Below are positions 1 through 7,016 of a stretch of 41,170 nt of DNA, one piece after another (positions within the stretch are counted from its first letter, which is position 1; every line of letters begins with the position of its first letter). The notes below the pieces were generated by a model. That model was not told the DNA's origin. It made no database searches and worked only from the letters and a program-made list of their open reading frames with translations. The translations under genes were made by a program, and so were the position numbers. The stretch spans positions 1 to 41,170 of the forward strand of contig NZ_JAAKEB010000018.1 of NCBI RefSeq assembly GCF_011038965.1. The letters are read 5' to 3'. This stretch comes from Adlercreutzia sp. ZJ141 (GTDB lineage Bacteria > Actinomycetota > Coriobacteriia > Coriobacteriales > Eggerthellaceae).

Positions 1-117
1 CGAGCGTGGCCATGGAGGCGGGGACACACCCGATACCGTTCCGAACTCGGTAGTTAAGCCCGCCATCGCCGAAAGTACTGCGGGGCAAGCCCGTGGGAGG
101 ATAGGGTGCCGCGCTCG
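1..117 (+). rRNA. rrf: 5S ribosomal RNA
   Basis: The first 117 bases fold as a 5S rRNA. The ends pair (CGAGCG at 1-6 with CGCTCG at 112-117), and the interior carries the conserved 5S core around GTTCCGAACTCGG and TAGTTAAGCC, followed by GGGAGGATAGGGTGCC. The gene appears complete or within a base or two of complete. It is probably the last gene of an rRNA operon whose 16S and 23S genes lie to the left of the window. A terminator follows at 181-207. Confidence 0.95.
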
Positions 118-180
118 CGGGGGGCACATGTGTGTTTTAGTGCCACCTGTGTGTTTGGCCCTTATCCCACAACAACAAAC

Positions 181-207
181 AAGGCCCCGTATCGTGCGGG
201 GCCTTTT
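181..207 (+). terminator. Rho-independent terminator of the rRNA operon
   Basis: AAGGCCCCG and CGGGGCCTT form a 9-bp GC-rich stem with a short loop, followed by T residues. It lies about 65 bases after the 5S rRNA, the expected position for the end of an rRNA transcript. Confidence 0.85.
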
Positions 208-330
208 GCTTGCTTAGACGTGCGTGGCGGGGTTTGGATGGAGACTCTCTTGCTTTCAAGTGTTGCTTTTGCTCATGTTGTCGACCATGAAAAGCTCAAG
301 GTGCGGTAGACTAGGAAAATACTGAATAAC

Positions 331-503
331 TCCGTTTGTCCTGCGTTTGCAATGGGGTGCTTGAAGGTGATAAACCTCGTTTGCGCACGTCAGTGTGCGC
401 ATTCGATTTTGGCCCTCAGCCTTCCGCTCTGCAAACGCAGATGAAACGGGATTAGCCAGTGTTTCACTAGAAGACACGCTGCGATTTTTGCTTGCGTGTG
501 TCT
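331..503 (+). promoter_or_regulatory. Structured leader before the EF-G-like gene
   Basis: This lies in the roughly 370-base gap between the 5S terminator and the EF-G-like gene, where no ORF looks real. Three nested pairings are visible: 331-337 with 444-450, then a 3x3 internal loop, then CTGCGTTTGCA at 341-351 with TGCAAACGCAG at 430-440 (perfect). Inside are GAAGG/CCTTC (363-367 with 420-424) and a hairpin TGCGCAC/GTGCGCA (382-388 with 395-401). A further hairpin, 474-479 with 494-499, encloses a T5 stretch. The base pairing is seen directly; a regulatory or small-RNA role is inferred. I do not recognise it as a known riboswitch class. Confidence 0.45.
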
Positions 504-580
504 GAAAGCTCGACTTGATGGTCTGCGCTGTCGCACGTGGTGCGCGCGTAGATCGCCTAACAGGAAGGTTGGTGGTCAAC

Positions 581-2650
581 ATGGCAGCTCCCGCTACCGA
601 GCATGTACGTAACATCGTGCTGGTTGGACAGGATGGGTCTGGTAAGACATCACTTGCAGAGGCTATGCTGCACGTATCCGGGCGTACGCCGCGTATGGGA
701 ACCACGCACGATGGGAAATCCTTCCTTGATTACGACGATGAAGAGATTCGCCGCAAGTTCACTATAGGCACTTCGATTGCGCCTATTCCGTATAAGGATT
801 TCAAAATCAATGTGCTCGATACGTCGGGGCACCCCGATTTTATCGGTGACACTATGGCTTGCATGCAGGCGGCGGAAATGGCTCTGTTTGTGGTTGACGC
901 CGTTGCTGGTCCGCAGGTGATGACCACGAAGCTATGGCGTGAAGCCGAGGATATGCGCCTTTCTCGTGCGGTATTTATCAACCACATCGACCGTGAACAT
1001 GCCGATTTCGACACCGCCATGGCGCTGCTGCATGCTCGCTTTGGCTCGCGCTTGGGTTCGGTAACTATTCCTATTGGTCAGGATGCCGATTTCAAGGGCG
1101 TCATTGACGTCATTCGCATGACGGCGCGTTACTTCGACCAAGATGGCACGACAGAACGTATCGAGGATATTCCTGAGAAGTATCTCGATGAGGCTCGTGT
1201 TGCGCGTGAGAAGCTGTGTGATTTGGTTGCTGAGGCCGACGACGATCTGATGATGAAATACCTTGATGGCGAAGAACAGCTCACACAGGAAGAGCTTGAG
1301 AACTTGCTTGACAAGGCTATTGCGCAAGAGCTGTTCATTCCGGTGTTCGTGGGTTCGACCATTATCGAGCAGGGTATCCAGGGTTTGATGGAAGATATTG
1401 CCACGTACTTCCCGCATCCACGTCATCATGGTCGCTTCCGCCTGGCGAATGGTGAGGAGACCTTTGTCGATGAGAACGGCGAGCCTGCTGCGTTCGTGTT
1501 CAAAACCATCGCTGACCCGTACGTTGGCCGCTTGAGCTTCCTGAAGGTGTTCTCGGGCGTGCTTGAACCTGGCATGGAGATCATCAATTCGCGCACGGGC
1601 AAAAAGGACCGCATCGGCCATTTGTATGTGATGATGGGTAAGGAAGCCACTGACGTGAAAAGCGCGAAGGCGGGTGACATCATCGTCGTGCCGAAGCTTT
1701 CCGACACGCGCACGGGTGACACGCTGTCGAAGTCGGGCGATATTGCGATCGATCCACTGCCGTTGCCAGTGCCCCAGTATCCGGTGGTCATTGAAGCATG
1801 CAACAAGAATGACGAGGATAAACTAGGTACGTTCTTAGCGCGCACGGCTGAAAACGACCCGACGGTTATCATTACCCGCAACGAGGAAACGCGTCAAACT
1901 GTGGTCACCACGATGGGTGATACTCAGGTGGAAACCATTTTGAAGCGTTGTAAGGATCAGACAGGCGTTGATGTTCGTCTTGGCAAGCTTCGTATTCCGT
2001 ATCGTGAGACGATTCGTAAAACCGCCGAGGCGCAGGGCCGTCACAAGAAGCAGACGGGTGGATCGGGTCAGTTTGGCGATTGCTGGCTGCGCTTGGAACC
2101 GAATCCGGGAGCGGGCTATGAGTTCTTGGACGAGATCAAGGGTGGCGCTATCCCCAATGGTCTCATTCCGGCTGTCGACAAGGGAGTGCAGGATGCCATG
2201 GCTGAAGGCTTCCTTGCTGGTTACCCCATGGTTGATATCAAATGTGTGGTGTATGACGGCAGCTATCATTCGGTTGACTCTAACGAGATGGCGTTCAAGA
2301 CGGCTGCTCGTATTGGCTTCCGCGCTGCATGCGAAAAGGCCGATCCGGTATTGCTTGAGCCGATGGCCGAGATTGATGTTACGGTAAGTGAAGAATACGC
2401 TGGCACGGTTATGGGTGATGTGTCCATGCGCCGTGGTCGCATTCTTGGCACCGACTCAAACGATGCGGGCGACACGATCATCATGGTGCGCATTCCCTAT
2501 GCTGAGGTGGTCACCTATACCAAGGATCTGCGCTCTATTACGCGCGGTAACGGTTCTTACACGCTGAAGCTCGAAGGTTACGAGCCAGCACCTGCTGATG
2601 TTACCAAGAAGCTGGTGGAAGCATATCAGGTGTCTCGTTCCAGTAACTAG
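581..2650 (+). CDS. Elongation factor G-like protein (EF-G2/FusA2 type GTPase)
   Basis: A 689-residue translational GTPase with EF-G length and domain order: G domain, domain II, then EF-G domains III-V. The P-loop is GQDGSGKT (16-23). Switch II is DTSGHPDF (80-87) where canonical EF-G has DTPGHVDF, and the base-specificity motif is NHID (134-137) instead of NKID. These departures place it with the EF-G-like paralogues (fusA2 of mycobacteria) and not the main translocase. Its exact role is not settled in the family; ribosome-associated GTP hydrolysis or recycling is possible. The ATG at 581 sits 12 bases after AGGAAGG (562-568); GTG at 572 is an alternative. The gene is alone on its strand, next to an rRNA operon, and paired hairpins follow its stop. 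Confidence 0.9.
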   Translation: MAAPATEHVRNIVLVGQDGSGKTSLAEAMLHVSGRTPRMGTTHDGKSFLDYDDEEIRRKFTIGTSIAPIPYKDFKINVLDTSGHPDFIGDTMACMQAAEMALFVVDAVAGPQVMTTKLWREAEDMRLSRAVFINHIDREHADFDTAMALLHARFGSRLGSVTIPIGQDADFKGVIDVIRMTARYFDQDGTTERIEDIPEKYLDEARVAREKLCDLVAEADDDLMMKYLDGEEQLTQEELENLLDKAIAQELFIPVFVGSTIIEQGIQGLMEDIATYFPHPRHHGRFRLANGEETFVDENGEPAAFVFKTIADPYVGRLSFLKVFSGVLEPGMEIINSRTGKKDRIGHLYVMMGKEATDVKSAKAGDIIVVPKLSDTRTGDTLSKSGDIAIDPLPLPVPQYPVVIEACNKNDEDKLGTFLARTAENDPTVIITRNEETRQTVVTTMGDTQVETILKRCKDQTGVDVRLGKLRIPYRETIRKTAEAQGRHKKQTGGSGQFGDCWLRLEPNPGAGYEFLDEIKGGAIPNGLIPAVDKGVQDAMAEGFLAGYPMVDIKCVVYDGSYHSVDSNEMAFKTAARIGFRAACEKADPVLLEPMAEIDVTVSEEYAGTVMGDVSMRRGRILGTDSNDAGDTIIMVRIPYAEVVTYTKDLRSITRGNGSYTLKLEGYEPAPADVTKKLVEAYQVSRSSN

Positions 2651-2697
2651 GAGCCGTAGAGTAGGGTACTTCGTCTACGGGTGAAGCTGTTGAGAGT

Positions 2698-2731
2698 AAG
2701 CGGGGTTCGGTTATGTGACCGAACCCCGCTT
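2698..2731. terminator. Bidirectional terminator between convergent genes
   Basis: A perfect 14-bp inverted repeat (AAGCGGGGTTCGGT and its complement) with a 6-base loop lies between the convergent EF-G-like and leucine-rich-repeat genes. A smaller hairpin, CCGTAGA/TCTACGG (2654-2660 with 2674-2680), sits directly after the EF-G-like stop. There is no long T run on the plus strand, so termination is inferred from stem strength and position. Confidence 0.7.
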
Positions 2732-2751
2732 GCATGAAAAGACCGTTTACT

Positions 2752-3798
2752 CTATAACTCAAGGCCGCAGGATACCGAACGGCTGGTGTTTGTTTCGGGG
2801 TCTACATCCGCAGTGGTGGGCGCATCAAGTGCGGCTTTTCGATCCATTAGATACGCTACGGCTTCGGTTTGTCCGCAGCGCGAGGCTGCATCGATGCCGC
2901 GCAGAAGGTTTGCACGCGTAAAGAAGCCGGGCTGGTTTTCGAGTGAGCGCAGATCAACGACACGTCCTGCTTCCGCGAGTGCTCGCATGAGAGGAAACTT
3001 GCTGGGAATCTCATCTAAGCGGTCTGGGTAAGAAGCTGCCACGCGCGCGCCGAGCAGCTTCTCTTGCGGAACGGTTGACAATAACAAGCGCTTCGCGTCG
3101 TCAAACGGCATAAGGTTTCGAGAAACCACATAGTCGGCGACCAGATAAACAGTTTGTGTGTTAAGGAAAGCCGAAGCGGTTGCGTCGGGATTCTCTCCGA
3201 TGATTGTTATCGTGGTGAGCTTTGGGCAATCTTGAAACGCACGTGGTCCAACGTAGGTTACCGAGTTCGCCAAGTTCACTGTTGAAAGTGAGCTGCAGTC
3301 GCGAAACGCGCTGCGACTGACCGTGGTGACCGAATGAGGGATGTGGATTGTGGGAAGGGTTGTGCATCCCCGAAACGCACTATCACCGATCGTTTCGACG
3401 CTGCTGGGTATCGTCACAGATACCAGCGAAGTGCAATTGCGAAACGCTCCGTCGCCAATGATGGTTACCGAAGAAGGGATGTCGATTTCCACAAGAGACA
3501 CACAGCCCCAAAATACACCGAGGTTGAGCGACTTTATGGCGGAGGGGAGACACACCGACGAAAGTGCACCGCATCTCTGGAAGGCGAAGTTTCCGATGAA
3601 CGTTATCGAGTCGGGTAGGACTACCGATTCTAAGCTTCGATGGTCTTCGAATGCTTTCGACCCGATGAACGTGACGGCCGTGCCTTCAACCTCGCTGGGT
3701 ATGATGACGTGTGTGACACCGTCATCGCATGCGACGACGTGCCAACCTTCATCGAAGAGTTCAAGGGTGAGCTCGCCGATGGTGCGAATGTTACTCAT
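2752..3798 (-). CDS. BspA-type leucine-rich-repeat protein (LRR_5)
   Basis: A 348-residue protein whose middle part (about 45-215) is seven or so tandem repeats of the LRR_5/BspA type, each close to SVTIIGDGAFRNCTSLVSV (Ser-Val, Ile-Gly, Ala-Phe, Cys, Ser-Leu positions). The N-terminus has no signal peptide or membrane segment, so unlike surface BspA proteins it looks cytoplasmic. The last 120 residues are not repeats and contain an ankyrin-like stretch near the end (ASRCGQTEAVAYLMDRKA). The start has AAAGGAG upstream. It lies 31 bases downstream of the VWA gene and is probably co-transcribed with it and the MoxR ATPase. The repeats suggest protein binding; the partner is unknown. Confidence 0.8.
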   Translation of the reverse strand: MSNIRTIGELTLELFDEGWHVVACDDGVTHVIIPSEVEGTAVTFIGSKAFEDHRSLESVVLPDSITFIGNFAFQRCGALSSVCLPSAIKSLNLGVFWGCVSLVEIDIPSSVTIIGDGAFRNCTSLVSVTIPSSVETIGDSAFRGCTTLPTIHIPHSVTTVSRSAFRDCSSLSTVNLANSVTYVGPRAFQDCPKLTTITIIGENPDATASAFLNTQTVYLVADYVVSRNLMPFDDAKRLLLSTVPQEKLLGARVAASYPDRLDEIPSKFPLMRALAEAGRVVDLRSLENQPGFFTRANLLRGIDAASRCGQTEAVAYLMDRKAALDAPTTADVDPETNTSRSVSCGLEL

Positions 3799-3829
3799 GC
3801 GGTGCTCCTTTTTGTTGTGCGCTTCTAGT

Positions 3830-5314
3830 CTAAGCTGAAGGCGGAGTTAAGTGGTTGATATCCTCGTTACCGAGCACGATCTGTACCGCCCATGGCGGAA
3901 CGTCCTCTGGACGGTGGTCATCATCGTAGAATACAAACGCCGTCCGGTATGCGGGCATGTGTTCGGGGTAGATGCCCCATCCGTCGGTGAAGTAGATGAG
4001 GCCACCCAGGTTTTCAAATGCCCCGTCCTCCAGCAGCGTGTCAACATGTTCGAATGCCGGGCGGAAGTCGGTACCTCCACCGCCGCGTACTGTTGCAGCA
4101 TATTCCCATTTCGTAAGGTCATCAAGGGTTATCACGACGTCGTCGCTGACCACGCCTGCATCGCACTGGATGATATGGATGTTCACCTGATCGAAGAATG
4201 ATTCGGTTGATTGTAAGATGTCGACGGTCGTTCCCATGAAGCGACGTACTGCCTCGCCGTATACGCTGCCCGAGGTGTCGATGACGATCACAAATTCGCG
4301 AATACGTTTTTCTTCGCGGCTTTCCAGTGGTTCGATGAGTGGCAAATCGCCGTAGAGCTTAAGGCCGAACGTATAGAAGATGTAATCGAACTCGTCATCT
4401 GAGAGACGCATCACTTCGCCGGGTGTAGCGAATTGCCGTAGGAACGCTGCGTAATCAATCTTTTCGCGTGAGATAGTCATGAGTTCTTCTGAAAAACCCG
4501 AAAGTTGTTCGCCGCGGGTGCGTGACATGGTTTGCAGGTTAACCGAGAGATTGACTGCAACGTGGCGCCACTCTTGCTTCTGACGTTCGGTAAGTGGACG
4601 AGCAAGGGTGTGCCCACTTGCTGAGCCGTCGTCGTGAGATGGGTTGTTCTCAGTATTGGTATTGCTGCACCCAGGGGCATTTGCCCCGTCGCTATCCGAG
4701 TCGTTTGTATGCTGTCCGTCTCCGTCAGATGGGTTGCTGTCGGCAGAATCATTTCCGTCAACGTCGCCTGCCCCGAGCGGTACGTACCAGATACCGTGGG
4801 CATCGGAGTGAAACAGGCTCGCCCATTTTTCCACATAAGAGTGCCATTGTCCCGCTCGCAAGCGTCCATATGCTTTTTCCGCAGTCACATGACCGCCTAA
4901 TTCGCGCTCGATACGCTCAAGAGCATCTGCGATTTCAACCCCTCGCATTCCGGGCCGTGGTCCGCAGAGCTTTGCCGCAGCGCGCTCTGCGGCAATGTCG
5001 CTAGCGAGATCCCAGAGGGGCTGATCGACTGACGGACCTACGTACGGATGCAAAAAAACGCAATGCATGACGCTGTGCAGCAGGTCGTGCTTGGGGGCTG
5101 CGCGTAAGCTGCGAAACGCTCGTAATACTCGCTCGGCATCGAATGCGAGGGAGAACCCATCGGTTGCGAAGGGGTCATCAAGAAACGAGGGTGTCACGTG
5201 CAAGCGCCCGACGGCGGCTGAGAGGAAATGGTTGTCAGCGAGCACGAGGGCTTTCGCCAAGTTGATGACGCGCAGCGCGAGCTCATCTTTTTCCGTCAGG
5301 TTGATTTGCGGCAT
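3830..5314 (-). CDS. VWA-like protein with putative metallopeptidase domain (DUF2201 type)
   Basis: A 494-residue protein in two parts. The N-terminal domain has a zinc-type motif H-S-V-M-H (His80, His84) with a further His at 89, as in the putative metallopeptidase domain paired with VWA-like DUF2201 proteins. A low-complexity Asp/Asn/Ser/Gly linker (about 183-236) follows, then the C-terminal VWA-like domain with a MIDAS-type DTSGS (346-350) and a second acidic loop FTDGWG. It lies 13 bases after the MoxR ATPase gene. MoxR-VWA pairs are known to act as chaperone-like complexes that remodel or insert metal into partner proteins; the client here is not known. No signal peptide is seen, so it is probably cytoplasmic. 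Confidence 0.85.
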   Translation of the reverse strand: MPQINLTEKDELALRVINLAKALVLADNHFLSAAVGRLHVTPSFLDDPFATDGFSLAFDAERVLRAFRSLRAAPKHDLLHSVMHCVFLHPYVGPSVDQPLWDLASDIAAERAAAKLCGPRPGMRGVEIADALERIERELGGHVTAEKAYGRLRAGQWHSYVEKWASLFHSDAHGIWYVPLGAGDVDGNDSADSNPSDGDGQHTNDSDSDGANAPGCSNTNTENNPSHDDGSASGHTLARPLTERQKQEWRHVAVNLSVNLQTMSRTRGEQLSGFSEELMTISREKIDYAAFLRQFATPGEVMRLSDDEFDYIFYTFGLKLYGDLPLIEPLESREEKRIREFVIVIDTSGSVYGEAVRRFMGTTVDILQSTESFFDQVNIHIIQCDAGVVSDDVVITLDDLTKWEYAATVRGGGGTDFRPAFEHVDTLLEDGAFENLGGLIYFTDGWGIYPEHMPAYRTAFVFYDDDHRPEDVPPWAVQIVLGNEDINHLTPPSA

Positions 5315-5327
5315 AGTCGCGTGCCAC

Positions 5328-6830
5328 CTAGGCGAGGTTGTCCGCCTGCTTGAGCAGGTTAAGACCCCGCTCGGTGAACAGCAAGCTCTTGTTGTGTCGC
5401 AGGTAGCCCTCGCATCCGTGCTCGCTCACCATGCGTACAAGCAGCGGGTCAGCGGAAAGCTTCGCGACCATCATCAGCGATTCTTGCGAGTCTTCTCCAA
5501 AGGTGGTATCAAGGAAGGAAAAGACGCTGTTCACCGACGAGATGGCGCGTTGCAGCAGCGAATCGCAGCGCTTTACCTGGGAATTGAACACCTCTTTTGC
5601 CGCATCGAATCGCGCGCTACCGGTTCGCATAGCTTCGTCGGCTGCATCTGCTGCCATGTTCAGTACGCTCACGCGCAGCGCCTTTACCACGCGGCGGTCG
5701 CCGGGTTCGCTTTTGGCACGGTTGCCCGTTTCGCATTCCCCGCGCACGGAACTTGCACGCTTGCGCAAGGCGAGTGCCGCTTCGTCGCCGACAAGCGTCC
5801 CTTTAAGCTCCATGAGGTCGGCGCGGACGAGGCGCAGGGCGCTTTCCAGTTCCATAGCGCCGTGAACTTGTGTTGACAAAGCATCGGTGAGTAAGCCAAC
5901 GAGGGCGATTCGCTCATCAAACCGGGCGGCGCGTGCTCGATCACGTATGGTGTCATCGAAAGCGCCACTCAGGATGTCTGGAATACGGTAGTCATCTCGG
6001 TAGGCGCGGAAGAGCTCATAATATGCGAAGAACTCGTGGGCGGTATCCTCGTCTTGTAGGTATTGGCGAATCAGTTCCGCGTTTACTATGAGGCTTTCCG
6101 CTTCATAGGCTTGCAGCATGCGGGAGAGGTCTTCCCATCCGCGTGCAGTCACCAGCTTTGCACCTTTTGCTCCAGCGCGCACTTTGTAAAACGAACCCGG
6201 CTTGGCATCAAGGAAAGTGGTTATCGCCGGGTGAACACCGTGAGCTGCAGCATAGTCTTGCCATACGGTTACGTCGGGTTCAATATCGATCCGCTTCAAG
6301 CGGTCGAGCGTGGCGGGGTCGAATTCGCGTGCTGCCCGGTTGTACTCGGGCGGGTTTCCGGCGGTGACGATGATCCACCCTTCGGGCAGGCGGTGCATGC
6401 CGAACGTTTTGTATTGCAGGAACTGAAGCATTGCTGGAGCAAGCGTTTCGCTGACGCAGTTAACCTCATCGAGGAACAGAATACCTTCGTCTACGCCGCT
6501 TGTGCGGCGCGCCTGATGAACAGCAGCGATGATTTCCGACATCGTGTACTGAGACACGCGGCAGTTTTCTCCATCGAATTCTTCGGAAGAAATGAACGGC
6601 AGGCCCAGTGCACTTTGTCGCGTGTGGTGCGTGATGGAATAGCTGACGAAGTTGATGTCGAGTTCTTGCGCGACTTGCGAGACAATTGCGGTTTTCCCCA
6701 CACCCGGAGGTCCGAACATGATGATGGGCCGCTGCATGTGGAAGGGAATGCGGTACAGGCCATGCTCGTCTTTCGACAGGTACGCCGTGATGGCGCTGCG
6801 TATCTGCTCGGTCGCTTGCTCGATGTTCAT
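5328..6830 (-). CDS. MoxR-family AAA+ ATPase
   Basis: A 500-residue AAA+ protein. Walker A is GPPGVGKT (40-47) and Walker B is ILFLDEVN with the acidic pair at 121-122, followed by a sensor region ending in TAGNPPEYN, all typical of the MoxR/dynein-related group. The C-terminal 200 residues extend beyond the AAA+ core, are rich in Ala, Arg and Leu, and look helical. The first gene of a probable three-gene minus-strand operon (MoxR, VWA protein, LRR protein), it likely drives remodelling of a client bound by the VWA partner. The start ATG has AAAGG about 8 bases upstream. Confidence 0.88.
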   Translation of the reverse strand: MNIEQATEQIRSAITAYLSKDEHGLYRIPFHMQRPIIMFGPPGVGKTAIVSQVAQELDINFVSYSITHHTRQSALGLPFISSEEFDGENCRVSQYTMSEIIAAVHQARRTSGVDEGILFLDEVNCVSETLAPAMLQFLQYKTFGMHRLPEGWIIVTAGNPPEYNRAAREFDPATLDRLKRIDIEPDVTVWQDYAAAHGVHPAITTFLDAKPGSFYKVRAGAKGAKLVTARGWEDLSRMLQAYEAESLIVNAELIRQYLQDEDTAHEFFAYYELFRAYRDDYRIPDILSGAFDDTIRDRARAARFDERIALVGLLTDALSTQVHGAMELESALRLVRADLMELKGTLVGDEAALALRKRASSVRGECETGNRAKSEPGDRRVVKALRVSVLNMAADAADEAMRTGSARFDAAKEVFNSQVKRCDSLLQRAISSVNSVFSFLDTTFGEDSQESLMMVAKLSADPLLVRMVSEHGCEGYLRHNKSLLFTERGLNLLKQADNLA

Positions 6831-6938
6831 AGATCAGCCTTTCCGCCTGCGTGGTTTGCATCGCATAACAATAGCAGCCTTCTGGCGAAAATGGCAGGGG
6901 CTTCGTGGTTCTTGTTATCCAATTTGAGGCAGATGCGT

Positions 6939-6974
6939 CGCATGCCCGCCCGTTTGATGTTGGGCGAGCATGCG
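6939..6974 (-). terminator. Possible terminator after the adhesin gene
   Basis: CGCATGCCCGCCC and GGGCGAGCATGCG form a 13-bp stem with one mismatch and a 10-base loop, about 40 bases beyond the adhesin stop. No T run follows on the minus strand, so it may be a processing or stabilising hairpin instead. Confidence 0.4.
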
Positions 6975-7016
6975 AGTTCGTGCGACTGAGCTGCACTAAG
7001 TTGCGTTCGGGGTGTG

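Noticed and set aside
932-1621. Long antisense open frames inside the EF-G-like, glmS, ligA and lysS genes
   Set aside because: They are shadows of strongly coding frames, lack ribosome binding sites and show no domains.
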